This document shows, piece after piece, positions 23,950 through 32,962 of a stretch of DNA of 64,000 bases. Below the pieces are notes generated by a model that saw only the letters and a list, made by a program, of their open reading frames with translations, had not been told where the DNA came from and did no database searches. Position 1 is the stretch's first letter, and each line of letters begins with the position of its first letter. A program made the translations under genes and the position numbers. Origin of the DNA: Spirosoma panaciterrae DSM 21099 (lineage in GTDB: Bacteria; Bacteroidota; Bacteroidia; Cytophagales; Spirosomataceae); the NCBI RefSeq assembly GCF_000374025.1, contig NZ_KB893243.1, positions 62,001 to 126,000 on the forward strand. The letters are read 5' to 3'.

Positions 23950-24438
23950 ATGGTAGGTATTATAATGGGTAGCCTTTCGGACCGAAAGGTGATGCAGGAG
24001 GCTGCCGACATCCTGAATGAGTTGGGCGTATCGTGGGAAATGGATATTGTGTCGGCCCATCGGACCCCTGAAAAAATGGTCGATTATGCAAAAACCGCCC
24101 GCAGTCGGGGTATCAAGGTAATTATTGCGGGGGCGGGGGGAGCCGCTCACCTGCCCGGCATGGTGGCCTCGTTGACAACACTGCCCGTTATCGGAGTCCC
24201 TGTCAAATCAAGTAATTCTATTGACGGCTGGGATTCAGTCTTGTCGATTCTGCAAATGCCGGCCGGTGTACCTGTGGCTACTATGGCACTCGACGGAGCC
24301 CGTAATGCTGGGATTCTGGCGGCACAGATCGTAGGTACGTTTGATGGTACCGTTGCCGAAAAACTAAGTCAGTTTAAAGAAGCTCTGAAGGAAAAGGTTG
24401 CTCAAATGAGTTCTGAATTAGCCAATAGTGCGAAATGA
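23950..24438 (+). CDS. purE: N5-carboxyaminoimidazole ribonucleotide mutase
   Basis: 162 aa, the length of class I PurE. The phosphate-binding 'GIIMGSLSDRKVM' and the catalytic-His motif 'IVSAHRTPEKM' are at the N-terminus; 'GAGGAAHLPGMVASLT' follows. It converts N5-CAIR to CAIR in de novo purine synthesis in the cytoplasm. purK is not adjacent, but purM lies 3 kb downstream on the same strand. Confidence 0.97.
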   Translation: MVGIIMGSLSDRKVMQEAADILNELGVSWEMDIVSAHRTPEKMVDYAKTARSRGIKVIIAGAGGAAHLPGMVASLTTLPVIGVPVKSSNSIDGWDSVLSILQMPAGVPVATMALDGARNAGILAAQIVGTFDGTVAEKLSQFKEALKEKVAQMSSELANSAK

Positions 24439-24486
24439 GTTGAAACGGCTACTTTACGTTATTCACTACCTGTAATTAAGTAAACC

Positions 24487-25299
24487 ATGGCAACTGAAAG
24501 CCAACATTCTAATCCACGTCCAGCTTCAAACTCCAATTTGCCAGCTATTACGCTGGTTGTACTGGTGGGGTTGATTGCTGCTTTGTTATACATCGGTTAC
24601 GATTATATTACAGATGACACCAACGGCTCAGATGAGCTGACTAATGTAGCGCTCGATACGACATCGCAGCAACCACTGGCGCAAAACGATCCCGACATGC
24701 TGATGTCGCCCGAAGAGGTAGATACCTCATCGCAGCCCGCGCCCGTCGACCTCTCGCAGGCGGCTCCTCCTGACGATGCGCCAGAAGCCAACGCCAATGC
24801 AGAAGAGGTTGCAGAAGATAACCGGGAAACAACGGATGGAAAGCCAGCTCCCACTGAGAAAGCGGAAGCTGCAAAGCCCGCTGAGAAACCTAAAGTAGAG
24901 AAGCCTGCTGAGAAACCGAAGGAAGAAAAGCCAAAGGAGGAGAAGCCTAAAGCCGAAGAAGTGATCGAGAAGCCAAAAATTAAACCTGGAGGGGTAACCA
25001 GCACATACACGGTTGGCTCAGGTGAAACGTTCTATGGCGTTGCTAATCGGTATAATATGAAAATCAGTACGCTCAAGGAAATGAATCCGGGCGTGTCGGA
25101 AAGTGATGTGAAAGCAGGTATTACAAAACTGAATGTAAAAGTAATGGCCGTGCATACCGTTGGGCCGGGCGATGTGCTGCGTGTTGTGGCCCAAAAATAC
25201 GGCGTTAGCAAGGAGGCTATTATGCGCGCCAACAAACGCACAAAAGATATGGCTACCCGTGGCGAAAAATTGATTATTCCGTTTCCTGATAAACAGTAA
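24487..25299 (+). CDS. Membrane-anchored protein with two LysM domains
   Basis: 270 aa. One membrane segment near residues 20-40 ('AITLVVLVGLIAALLYIGYD') is not followed by a cleavage site, so it probably anchors the protein in the inner membrane. A long acidic then Lys/Pro/Glu-rich linker (45-165) spans the periplasm. Two LysM domains follow: 'STYTVGSGETFYGVANRYNM' (about 173-220) and 'AVHTVGPGDVLRVVAQKYGV' (about 221-268). LysM binds the glycan of peptidoglycan. There is no catalytic domain, so it may be a tether or scaffold. It starts 48 bases after purE. Confidence 0.88.
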   Translation: MATESQHSNPRPASNSNLPAITLVVLVGLIAALLYIGYDYITDDTNGSDELTNVALDTTSQQPLAQNDPDMLMSPEEVDTSSQPAPVDLSQAAPPDDAPEANANAEEVAEDNRETTDGKPAPTEKAEAAKPAEKPKVEKPAEKPKEEKPKEEKPKAEEVIEKPKIKPGGVTSTYTVGSGETFYGVANRYNMKISTLKEMNPGVSESDVKAGITKLNVKVMAVHTVGPGDVLRVVAQKYGVSKEAIMRANKRTKDMATRGEKLIIPFPDKQ

Positions 25300-25303
25300 G
25301 GAG

Positions 25304-25398
25304 GTAAAAGGAGCGAGTCGTTCGGAGTAAGCATAGCTGATGCGAAAGCAACGTTTTTGCATCAGCTATGCTCACTCCGAACGACTCGCTCCTTTTAC
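25304..25398. repeat. Long inverted repeat, 40-bp arms, between convergent genes
   Basis: Arms 25304-25343 and 25359-25398 match at 39 of 40 positions (the only mismatch is at 25329), with a 15-base loop. The left arm begins 4 bases after the LysM stop codon, and the right arm contains the stop codon of the DUF481-like gene. It probably stops transcription in both directions, though it lacks a T run and is far longer than a normal terminator. Confidence 0.9.
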
Positions 25399-26249
25399 TG
25401 CTTTTCATAGACCAATCCCATCGTGAAGCGGAAATCGTTGTTTTGCCGACCCGGTACAACCAGGCTTTCATAGGCGTTGGCAACCGTCGAGCGCAGACTG
25501 ATCACTTTGGTAAATTGAAATTGAACGCTCAGACTGGCGTTCCACCGGACGTTATATTGCCCTAAAGCGGGCTGGTAGAAGACGGTATGGGTTACTTTAA
25601 AACGGTCATTATCAAAGGCGTACTCACCAAACAGCCGAGTTGAATTTCGGAAGATGTTTATATCGGCTAGCTCGATAAAATCGGTGTATTCCTGCATAAG
25701 CACATCTGTGATCGAAATATACGCTCGCTTTCGATTGAGAAGTTTATAGCCCATGCCGGCGGCTACCGTCCAGCGGTGGTTAATCTGGCGCAAATTGCTT
25801 CGTTCGTAGGAGCCAAATGCTAGATAGTAGAGCCGCTTTTCGTGGCGAAGTGTTGTTCGGAAATCACCAAACCACTCCCGTTCGGCCAGGATACCGCTTT
25901 GCTGACCATACACAAATGAGGGGTTGCTCGACAGCTTGAAATAATTATTAAGCTGGTAATCGATAGAACCCGTGAGTTGAAGTAAAGTACGATTGACATT
26001 ACCGGTGGTAATCGTTCCATCGGCTGTGAACCGATACCGAAAGATCGGAGTCGGTACCTTCACTAAGGTATCCCGGTGGGCGGTATCTGGGGTAGTTTTT
26101 GTGGAATCTGTGTTTGCGTTCGTTTTGGTTGAATCGGCGCTGGGTGTTGAAGGGCGTAGTGGGTCAGGCTGTTCAACAATCTGAGCTTGTACGGTTGAGC
26201 AAACGGAAAGAAAACCGATCAAAAAGAGCCATAACGGAGTGTATTTCAC
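25395..26249 (-). CDS. DUF481-like outer-membrane beta-barrel protein
   Basis: 284 aa with a signal peptide ending near 'STVQA'. A Ser/Thr/Asp-rich linker (about 25-65) precedes a barrel made of alternating strands from 'YRFTADGTITTGNVNRTLLQ' to the C-terminal 'NNDFRFTMGLVYEKQ'. The 'GNVNRT' start and strand pattern fit the DUF481 (YdiY-like) family of outer-membrane proteins of unknown substrate. Its stop codon lies inside the long inverted repeat. Confidence 0.75.
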   Translation of the reverse strand: MKYTPLWLFLIGFLSVCSTVQAQIVEQPDPLRPSTPSADSTKTNANTDSTKTTPDTAHRDTLVKVPTPIFRYRFTADGTITTGNVNRTLLQLTGSIDYQLNNYFKLSSNPSFVYGQQSGILAEREWFGDFRTTLRHEKRLYYLAFGSYERSNLRQINHRWTVAAGMGYKLLNRKRAYISITDVLMQEYTDFIELADINIFRNSTRLFGEYAFDNDRFKVTHTVFYQPALGQYNVRWNASLSVQFQFTKVISLRSTVANAYESLVVPGRQNNDFRFTMGLVYEKQ

Positions 26250-26350
26250 AGAAAGAGGTATTGGTGAGGTCGCAACTTAGAAAAAAAGAGCTTACTTGGC
26301 AGTTGTCAAACGACTCAATTTATCCTATAGCCCAATTAACTAATCGTATC

Positions 26351-27316
26351 ATGACCCGCTGGGGAATTTTAGGGCCGGGCCGTATTGCCCATAAATTTGT
26401 ACAGGACTTGCTCACGGTGCCTGACGCCCAACTCTATGCTGTTGCTTCCTCCGACTTGCAACGTGCGACTGAATTTGCCGAAACCTATTCAATTCCACAC
26501 GCCTTTGGCTCGTATGAAGAACTTTTAACCCTGCCAGACTTAGACGTAGTGTACGTAGCAACGCCCCATGTTAAACATCATGAAAACGTAATGATGCTGC
26601 TAAACGGTGGTATAGCTGTGTTGGGTGAGAAACCCTTTGCGATGAATGGCGATCAGGTTCGCGAAATGGTCGAAACGGCACGTTCGAAAGGGGTATTTCT
26701 AATGGAAGCGCTCTGGAGTCGGTTTATGCCTGGTATTGTGTTTGCGCAGGATCTGGTTAAATCAGGTGCTGTCGGGAACGTAGTTTCGGTAAAGGCCGAT
26801 TTTGGTTTTAAAGCCCCATTTTTACCCGAAAAACGCTTGTTCAACAAGGCTCTGGGTGGAGGCTCCCTGCTCGATATCGGGATTTACCCGTTGTTTCTGT
26901 CCTACCTGATTTTAGGGAAGCCAACGACAGTAAAGGCATCGGCAACGTTCAGCTCTACCGATGTCGATGAACAGTGTGGCATGGTTTTGACCTATGCCGA
27001 TGGGCAAGTGGCTTTGCTGGATAGCTGTCTGTTGGCCGCTACGGATTGTCTGGGTATCATTCAGGGCGAAACGGGCCAAATTCGAATTCATAGCCGATTT
27101 CACGAAACCAAGGGTATTACGCTCAATCGGGAAGATGGAACGACTGAAACATTTACCTTCGACCGCGACACACACGGGTATGATTACGAAGCAAAACACG
27201 TCATGGAGTGTCTGCAGGAAGGGAAAACAGAAAGTCCGCTCTGGTCGCTCGATGATAGTCTGAACCTGATGCAACTGCTGGATACCGTTCGGGCAGAAGC
27301 AGGGATTAGTTATTAA
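26351..27316 (+). CDS. Gfo/Idh/MocA-family oxidoreductase
   Basis: 321 aa from the ATG at 26351, where the Rossmann motif starts at once ('WGILGPGRIAHKFVQDLL'). The family 'GEKPFAMN' motif is at about residue 95, with the nucleotide-binding first half and a beta-sheet second half ('GGGSLLDIGIYPLFLSYLIL', the catalytic-site region). Members oxidise or reduce sugars or diols with NAD(P). Similar short members are annotated as dihydrodiol dehydrogenases. The substrate cannot be read from the sequence. Confidence 0.9.
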   Translation: MTRWGILGPGRIAHKFVQDLLTVPDAQLYAVASSDLQRATEFAETYSIPHAFGSYEELLTLPDLDVVYVATPHVKHHENVMMLLNGGIAVLGEKPFAMNGDQVREMVETARSKGVFLMEALWSRFMPGIVFAQDLVKSGAVGNVVSVKADFGFKAPFLPEKRLFNKALGGGSLLDIGIYPLFLSYLILGKPTTVKASATFSSTDVDEQCGMVLTYADGQVALLDSCLLAATDCLGIIQGETGQIRIHSRFHETKGITLNREDGTTETFTFDRDTHGYDYEAKHVMECLQEGKTESPLWSLDDSLNLMQLLDTVRAEAGISY

Positions 27317-27399
27317 GGAGAAAGGAGGAAGCGATAAAAGGGAGAAGGGGCAGGGCTATTTACCTGCTGCTATCTCCCGTTTCCCTGCTCCTTTTTTCC
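27317..27399. repeat. Purine/pyrimidine fold-back before purM
   Basis: A GGAGAAAGGAGGAAG...AAGGGGCAGG purine tract is followed by its imperfect complement CCTGCTGC...CTCCTTTTTTCC. It is the same style as the rpoA-rplQ spacer. It ends at the purM promoter box. Confidence 0.5.
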
Positions 27400-27407
27400 T
27401 ACCTTTG
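27400..27407 (+). promoter_or_regulatory. -7 box abutting the purM start codon
   Basis: TACCTTTG matches TAnnTTTG and ends only 4 bases before the ATG at 27412. A start site about 5-8 bases downstream of the box would fall at or beside the ATG, so the purM mRNA may be leaderless. Confidence 0.5.
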
Positions 27408-27411
27408 CCCC

Positions 27412-28596
27412 ATGACTGACCGCTATGCACAGCGCGGGGTATCCGCCAGTAAAGAAGACGTTCATAACGCCATTGCCCAACTCGACAAGGGCCTTTTCCC
27501 CAAAGCTTTTTGCAAAATCGTACCCGACACGCTTGCGGGCGATCCGGATTTCTGCACCATTATGCACGCCGATGGGGCCGGTACCAAATCATCACTGGCT
27601 TATCTGTACTGGCGTGAAACGGGCGATCTGAGTGTCTGGAAAGGAATTGCTCAGGACGCTGTGGTCATGAATACGGATGATCTGATTTGCGTGGGGGCTA
27701 CGGGACCTATGCTCCTTTCGTCGACCATTGGCCGGAACAAAAACCTGATTCCGGGTGAAGTAATCGCCGAAATTATCAACGGTACTGAGGAGATACTTCA
27801 CATGCTGCGCGAACATGGTATCGAGATTTACAGTACAGGTGGTGAAACGGCTGATGTGGGCGATCTGGTTCGTACCGTAATTGTAGATAGTACAGTTATT
27901 GCCCGTATGCGACGCGATGAGGTCATTAGCAACGACCGCATTCAGGCAGGTGATGTCGTTGTTGGGCTGGCTTCGTTTGGGCAGGCCACGTATGAAACGA
28001 GTTATAACGGTGGCATGGGGAGCAATGGCCTGACTTCGGCCCGGCATGATGTACTGGCCCATTACCTGGCCGATACATATGCAGAAAGTTTCGACCCGGC
28101 CGTTGACCGTAGTCTGATCTACAGCGGCTCAAAAAAGCTGACAGACACCATCGATATTGCGAATTCAGATTCGCAGGTTGTCCAACCAACAGTTGGGCAA
28201 CTGATTCTTTCGCCTACCCGTACCTATGCCCCAGTGGCTAAAGCCCTGCTTAACGAACTTCGGAACCAGATTCATGGCATGGTCCACTGTTCGGGTGGAG
28301 CTCAGACAAAGGTGCTTCACTTTGTGGATAACCTGCATATTATTAAGGACAATCTGTTTCCTATTCCTCCTTTGTTCCAACTGATTCAAAGCGAAAGCGG
28401 AACCGAGTGGCAGGAAATGTACAAAGTTTTCAATATGGGACATCGGCTGGAGGTTTACCTGTCGGAAGAACATGCCCAGCGGGTAATCGAGATTTCGCAA
28501 TCGTTTGGGATTGATGCGCAGATAATCGGACGTGTGGAGGCTTATTCGGGCAAGCGGGTTACGATTCGGAGCGAAGTCGGTGAATTTGTGTACTAA
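27412..28596 (+). CDS. purM: Phosphoribosylformylglycinamidine cyclo-ligase (AIR synthase)
   Basis: 394 aa, the longer form found in Bacteroidota. The N-terminus 'MTDRYAQRGVSASKEDVHNA' and the PurM motifs 'HADGAGTKSSLAYLYW' and 'STGGETADVGDLVRTVIVDS' are clear. It closes the imidazole ring to give 5-aminoimidazole ribotide using ATP, in de novo purine synthesis. The purE gene lies upstream with three unrelated genes between. The ATG is very close to a promoter box. Confidence 0.93.
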   Translation: MTDRYAQRGVSASKEDVHNAIAQLDKGLFPKAFCKIVPDTLAGDPDFCTIMHADGAGTKSSLAYLYWRETGDLSVWKGIAQDAVVMNTDDLICVGATGPMLLSSTIGRNKNLIPGEVIAEIINGTEEILHMLREHGIEIYSTGGETADVGDLVRTVIVDSTVIARMRRDEVISNDRIQAGDVVVGLASFGQATYETSYNGGMGSNGLTSARHDVLAHYLADTYAESFDPAVDRSLIYSGSKKLTDTIDIANSDSQVVQPTVGQLILSPTRTYAPVAKALLNELRNQIHGMVHCSGGAQTKVLHFVDNLHIIKDNLFPIPPLFQLIQSESGTEWQEMYKVFNMGHRLEVYLSEEHAQRVIEISQSFGIDAQIIGRVEAYSGKRVTIRSEVGEFVY

Positions 28597-28653
28597 GTGA
28601 CTTATTCCTGTTTTGCGGTCCAATAGGCGAATTCGCTTAATGACCTGCAGGAT

Positions 28654-29754
28654 ATGAGAAAACTATACAGAGTTGCTGTATTGATTGGGTTGCTCATTGG
28701 CCAGATGGCAATCGCTCAAACGGCTCCATTTGCTGGTACATGGAGTTTTGAAGGAAATGATAATGGCAGCTCGTCAAATCCATTAGTAGCAGTTTCGTCG
28801 GTCAGCTATACGGGCGTTAATAAGATAGCGGTTAATCCCTACACCAGCGGCTATGTGAATCTGGGTGTAAACGTACAGAACTGGTCCACATCATTATGTA
28901 ATCAAACCGAGTATGTTCAATTTTCGGTGCAGCCTCAGGGGACCGCTCACGTCACGCTAACGTCTCTTTCCTTTGCCTTTTCTCGTTCTGCCCAGGGGCC
29001 GCAACAGATCTATGTTCGTTCAAGCGCCGATGGCTTTGCCAGTGATATTTATACCAATACAACCTCTACGTCTTATCAAACGGCTTCAATTACGCTCAAT
29101 GGTGGGAACTTCATCAATCAATCGTCGGCTATTACTTTTCGCATTTATGCATGTCAGCCGGCCGCTGGTGGAGGTACGCTTAAGTTGGATGAAATTCAGA
29201 TAAATGGTTCATCGTTGCCCGTTACGCTCCTTTCATTTACGGCCAGACCCGATGGCGACCGGGTTCAACTGGTCTGGGCAACCACCGCTGAGTATAATGC
29301 CGATAAGTTTGTTGTTGAACGCAGCAGCGATTTGGGTGAGTATAAACGGATTGGGGAGGTGGCAGCCCGAGGCACTACAAATGAGCAGCAGGATTACAGG
29401 CTGATTGACAGCAATCCATTTCCCGGAATCAACTACTATCGCTTGAAACAGGTGGATTTCGATGGAACAGTTCATACCTATAAACTTATATCGGCTATTA
29501 TCCGGCAGGATGAGCCTGTTATCGCAGTATATCCCAATCCTGCCAATCCCGACCGGATTCATCTTCGCTTGTGGAATGCCGAAGGGACAACTGTACAGCT
29601 GTTGACACGGACTGGGCAAACCGTTTTGGGGCGATTGGAAGTGCAGGCGGGGGAAGGGGATTTTTTGGTCGATCAGCCGTTGGCAGTTGGGCTCTACTGG
29701 CTTGTAGTGCAAACCAATAGCCAACGAAAAGTAATAGAGGTGTTGGTGCGATAG
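28654..29754 (+). CDS. Secreted protein with type IX secretion sorting domain
   Basis: 366 aa with signal peptide 'VAVLIGLLIGQMAIAQT'. A beta-rich domain of unknown role (about 25-190) is followed by 'LLSFTARPDGDRVQLVWATT', the linker common in Bacteroidota surface proteins, and a C-terminal sorting domain (about 285-366) with 'VYPNPANPDRIHLRLW' and final 'KVIEVLVR'. Proteins of this build are exported by Sec and then by the type IX system to the cell surface or medium. No enzyme motif was seen. Confidence 0.88.
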   Translation: MRKLYRVAVLIGLLIGQMAIAQTAPFAGTWSFEGNDNGSSSNPLVAVSSVSYTGVNKIAVNPYTSGYVNLGVNVQNWSTSLCNQTEYVQFSVQPQGTAHVTLTSLSFAFSRSAQGPQQIYVRSSADGFASDIYTNTTSTSYQTASITLNGGNFINQSSAITFRIYACQPAAGGGTLKLDEIQINGSSLPVTLLSFTARPDGDRVQLVWATTAEYNADKFVVERSSDLGEYKRIGEVAARGTTNEQQDYRLIDSNPFPGINYYRLKQVDFDGTVHTYKLISAIIRQDEPVIAVYPNPANPDRIHLRLWNAEGTTVQLLTRTGQTVLGRLEVQAGEGDFLVDQPLAVGLYWLVVQTNSQRKVIEVLVR

Positions 29755-29764
29755 GTATAAGCAA

Positions 29765-29792
29765 CTTCCCGAAAGGTCAACCTTTCGGGAAG
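29765..29792. terminator. Terminator-like hairpin between convergent genes
   Basis: CTTCCCGAAAGG, loop TCAA, CCTTTCGGGAAG: a perfect 12-bp stem 10 bases after the T9SS protein gene and 7 before the end of the RND permease gene. There is no long T run, but it suits both directions. Confidence 0.75.
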
Positions 29793-29799
29793 CTAAAGG

Positions 29800-32700
29800 T
29801 TAAGCAAACTCAGGTTCTGGCGTAACCGTTTTTATTTCAACGCGTGGGGGCAGCAATTTATACAAGACGGGTGTTACCACACGCGAGAGTAAGGTGCTGG
29901 AAATCAGGCCCCCGATAAGGACCCAGGCTAATGGCGAATAAAGTGGATTCCCTTCAATAGCGAGTGGAATGAGTCCGCCAATCGCGGTCAGCGAGGTCAG
30001 AACAATAGGCACAAATCGGATTTCGCCCGCTTCCTGAATCGCATCGATGAGCGACATACCTTCTTCGCGCAGGTGGTTAGTGAAATCGACCAGCAGAATC
30101 GAATTTTTAACCTCGATACCGATTAGGGCAATCAACCCAATAACAGCTACGAACGAGAACGGATTGCCCGTAAAATAGAGTGCCAGTACCGCGCCGATTA
30201 CCCCGAGAGGAATGACCGATAACACGATCAGTGTGCTCTTGAAAGTGCCAAATTCCAGTACCAGTACGGCAATAAATCCGAAGATGGTGATCAGGATGAT
30301 TGTGCCTAACCCACCAAACGATTTCTCCCGGCTTTCGAGCTCGCCCGCAGCTTTATAGCTAAACCCATTAGGAAACTTCATCTTGTCCAGTTTGGCCAGT
30401 ACGTCGTTGAAGACATTATCGACCAGATAGCCCGTTTTTACAAAACCTGTGATGGTCACGTAGCGGTCTTTGTCGTAGTGGCGAATCTGGTTCATGCTGC
30501 TTTCAAATTCCAGATCAGCGATTTGGCGGAGGGGCACGGCTGAACCCGTTAAGGTGTTGACATACAAATCGCTCAAAACGCGCTGGTCGGCTACTTTACC
30601 TTTGGGCAGGGTTACATTGATGGTGTAATCGTCGCCGTTGGGTTCTTTGAATGTGCCTACATTCAGTCCGGCGATGGACAGCCGGATCGTACGGTTAACA
30701 TCAGCAATCGAAATGCCCAGTAAGCCCGCTTTTTCTTTGTTGATGCGCACTCGTAAATCCGTTTTCTGATTCGAAAGCGGGTTATTGACGTAAATCAGAC
30801 CAGGCGTTTGTTTGAAAGCCTTTTCTACGCGGGAGGCCATTACTTTCAGCGTATCAAGGTTTTCACCAAAGACACGGACGGCAACGGGAGCTTCCTGGTC
30901 GGGTCCTTGCTCGAAATCCTTTACTTCGATTTTAGCGTTGGGATAATACTTGAATCGTTCACGCAGTTTATCGATCAAAACCCGTTTTTCGGCTGGTTCG
31001 AGATCCACCAATTGCACGTAAAACTGAGCGTAGTTGGGCGATTCATTTCGCTGAATGATGTTGTAGTAGATGCGGGGTTGACCACGACCTACATTCGTTG
31101 TAATATATTTGACATCCGGTTCGCGCTTCAATTGGCCTTCTACATAGCGAGCGACCCGGTCAGTTTCTGACAAACTGGTCCCATCTGGGGTTTCGATATT
31201 GATCAGAAACTGTGGTTTTTCCGAAGCTGGGAACAGAGCAAAACCAACCAGTTTGAACATATACAGGGCGCCGGTAAATAAGACACCGGCAATCAGTAAA
31301 GTCACAACCGGATGACGTAACCCCCAATGCAACAGACGGCTATACGACCCGCTAATGAGTTTTTTCAGCGCCCGCATGAAGATGTTGCCCTCAGGGTTAT
31401 GCTCTTCTTTCAGAATTCGACTCGATAGAAAGGGAACGATGGTCAGCGAAACAAACAGCGATGCCAGAATGGTTGTGACTACCGCCATCGGTAGCGAGCG
31501 GATGAAATCGCCGGAGGCTTCGGGTAGGAAAAGCAGCGGTAGAAACGCCAGAATCAATGTTGTTGTACAGCCAATTACGGCCAGGGTAATCTGGCTGGTT
31601 GCTTTAATGGCTGCTTCACGTTTAGAGTACCCCTCGCGCAGATAGCGTTCGATATTCTCAACGACAACGATCGAATCATCGACCAGAATTCCCAATGCAA
31701 CGATGAGCCCGACAATGCTTAACTGGTTGATACTAAAGCCTAACAGGTCGAGCCCCGCCAGTCCAATCGCTAACGACAGCGGAATTGAAATCATAACCAC
31801 GATAGCCGCCCGGAATCCCAGGGGGAGAAGCGTAAGCGATACCAGTAGAATGGCCAGCCCAAAATCTTGCACGAAATGATCCAGCCGCTTGTTGACACTA
31901 ACCGTCTGGTCGAAGTTTTTAACCAGAGTAATATGTGGGGGTAAGGTCTTCGCAAATCGGTCGATGACCGGATTCAACTGCTGCCCGACTTTAGCGATGT
32001 TTTCACCCGTTTTTTGCCCGGCTGTTACCAGCACCGCCCGATGCCCATTGAGTCGGGTAATGTAGGTTTCGTCTTCGTAGTTGAAATCGACGTCGGCCAC
32101 ATCGCGCAGGTAGATAATTTTTTGCCCATTGGTCGATACGATCGTGTTTCTGATTTCATCCAGCGATTGGTAGTCGCCCGATGTTTTGACGTTGAATTTG
32201 CGAGTACCCGCCTGAATATTTCCACCGGGTATATTCAGATTCTCGGCCTGTAGCGCCCCGAGCACCCGATTGACCGCAATGCCGTTTTGGGCCATCTTCT
32301 CAATATTGAGCGATACCCGGACAACTGATGCTGGATAGCCCCAGTCTTCGGCGTTTTTGAGGCTTTTTATTTTTTCAAATTCCTTCTTGAGCTTGTCGGC
32401 ATACTCGCCCAGTTCTTTCGTAGAAGCTACTTCTGATAAAAGAGCAACCTGAACTATGTTTACATCGGTCGGCGAAAATTTCTTGATATCGATTCGGTAG
32501 ATGTCGGAAGGTAGTTCGGTTTTCAGCGCGTTGACTTCCCGAATTATTTCCTGGTATTTTTCATCGGGGTCAACACCGTAATTGTATTCAATCCGAAACA
32601 CAGCCAGGCCATCATCTACGTTCGTAATAACGTGCCCCATATCTTCCAGGGCGTTAAAGCGTGCTTCGCCTGGATCAACGACCAGTTTCTCCATATCAAG

Positions 32701-32868
32701 GGCGTCGGTACCGGGATAAATGACCGCTACAATGTAGGTAGGGGCCGTAAATTCAGGGTCTTCACCCCGAGGCATATTCAATAGTGAGTTTATCCCCAGT
32801 GCAGCTACTCCAAGAAATAGCACTAGCATAAACTGCCAGTTTTTGACGGAAAATTCGGATAGGTTCAT
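29800..32868 (-). CDS. RND-family efflux permease
   Basis: 1022 aa, full length for an AcrB/MexB-like pump, with 12 membrane segments and two large periplasmic loops. Transmembrane helix 4 has the proton-relay pair in 'GILVDDSIVVVENIERYL', and helix 10 has the matching 'GIEVKNSILLVDF'. It exports a substrate from the periplasm or inner leaflet using the proton gradient, with the adaptor and TolC encoded upstream. Drug or metal specificity cannot be decided; the sequence is nearer to the hydrophobe/amphiphile branch. The C-terminal 'VEIKTVTPEPEFA' is short. Confidence 0.95.
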   Translation of the reverse strand: MNLSEFSVKNWQFMLVLFLGVAALGINSLLNMPRGEDPEFTAPTYIVAVIYPGTDALDMEKLVVDPGEARFNALEDMGHVITNVDDGLAVFRIEYNYGVDPDEKYQEIIREVNALKTELPSDIYRIDIKKFSPTDVNIVQVALLSEVASTKELGEYADKLKKEFEKIKSLKNAEDWGYPASVVRVSLNIEKMAQNGIAVNRVLGALQAENLNIPGGNIQAGTRKFNVKTSGDYQSLDEIRNTIVSTNGQKIIYLRDVADVDFNYEDETYITRLNGHRAVLVTAGQKTGENIAKVGQQLNPVIDRFAKTLPPHITLVKNFDQTVSVNKRLDHFVQDFGLAILLVSLTLLPLGFRAAIVVMISIPLSLAIGLAGLDLLGFSINQLSIVGLIVALGILVDDSIVVVENIERYLREGYSKREAAIKATSQITLAVIGCTTTLILAFLPLLFLPEASGDFIRSLPMAVVTTILASLFVSLTIVPFLSSRILKEEHNPEGNIFMRALKKLISGSYSRLLHWGLRHPVVTLLIAGVLFTGALYMFKLVGFALFPASEKPQFLINIETPDGTSLSETDRVARYVEGQLKREPDVKYITTNVGRGQPRIYYNIIQRNESPNYAQFYVQLVDLEPAEKRVLIDKLRERFKYYPNAKIEVKDFEQGPDQEAPVAVRVFGENLDTLKVMASRVEKAFKQTPGLIYVNNPLSNQKTDLRVRINKEKAGLLGISIADVNRTIRLSIAGLNVGTFKEPNGDDYTINVTLPKGKVADQRVLSDLYVNTLTGSAVPLRQIADLEFESSMNQIRHYDKDRYVTITGFVKTGYLVDNVFNDVLAKLDKMKFPNGFSYKAAGELESREKSFGGLGTIILITIFGFIAVLVLEFGTFKSTLIVLSVIPLGVIGAVLALYFTGNPFSFVAVIGLIALIGIEVKNSILLVDFTNHLREEGMSLIDAIQEAGEIRFVPIVLTSLTAIGGLIPLAIEGNPLYSPLAWVLIGGLISSTLLSRVVTPVLYKLLPPRVEIKTVTPEPEFA

Positions 32869-32891
32869 CGCTTTTCTCTGTGAATCTCAGT

Positions 32892-32955
32892 GGCATCTCT
32901 TTTGGGCTCTGTGTACAGTTGTGACACTGAGCTACACAGGGGTAGTGGAGATGCC
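32892..32955. repeat. Nested inverted repeat between adaptor and permease genes
   Basis: GGCATCTC (32892-32899) pairs with GAGATGCC (32948-32955), and inside it CTGTGTA (32909-32915) with TACACAG (32933-32939). CTCAGTG (32886-32892) can alternatively pair with CACTGAG (32925-32931). It fills the 94-base gap of the efflux operon and has no T run. Confidence 0.55.
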
Positions 32956-32962
32956 CAGAGGG

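Noticed and set aside
25304..25398. Insertion sequence ends or a mobile element
   Set aside because: The repeat has a 15-base loop and no coding content or target duplication that I can see. A non-autonomous element cannot be excluded without a genome search.
26099..26350. An 84-residue upstream extension of the Gfo/Idh/MocA protein
   Set aside because: It overlaps the divergent DUF481-like gene, and the Rossmann motif begins directly after the ATG at 26351.
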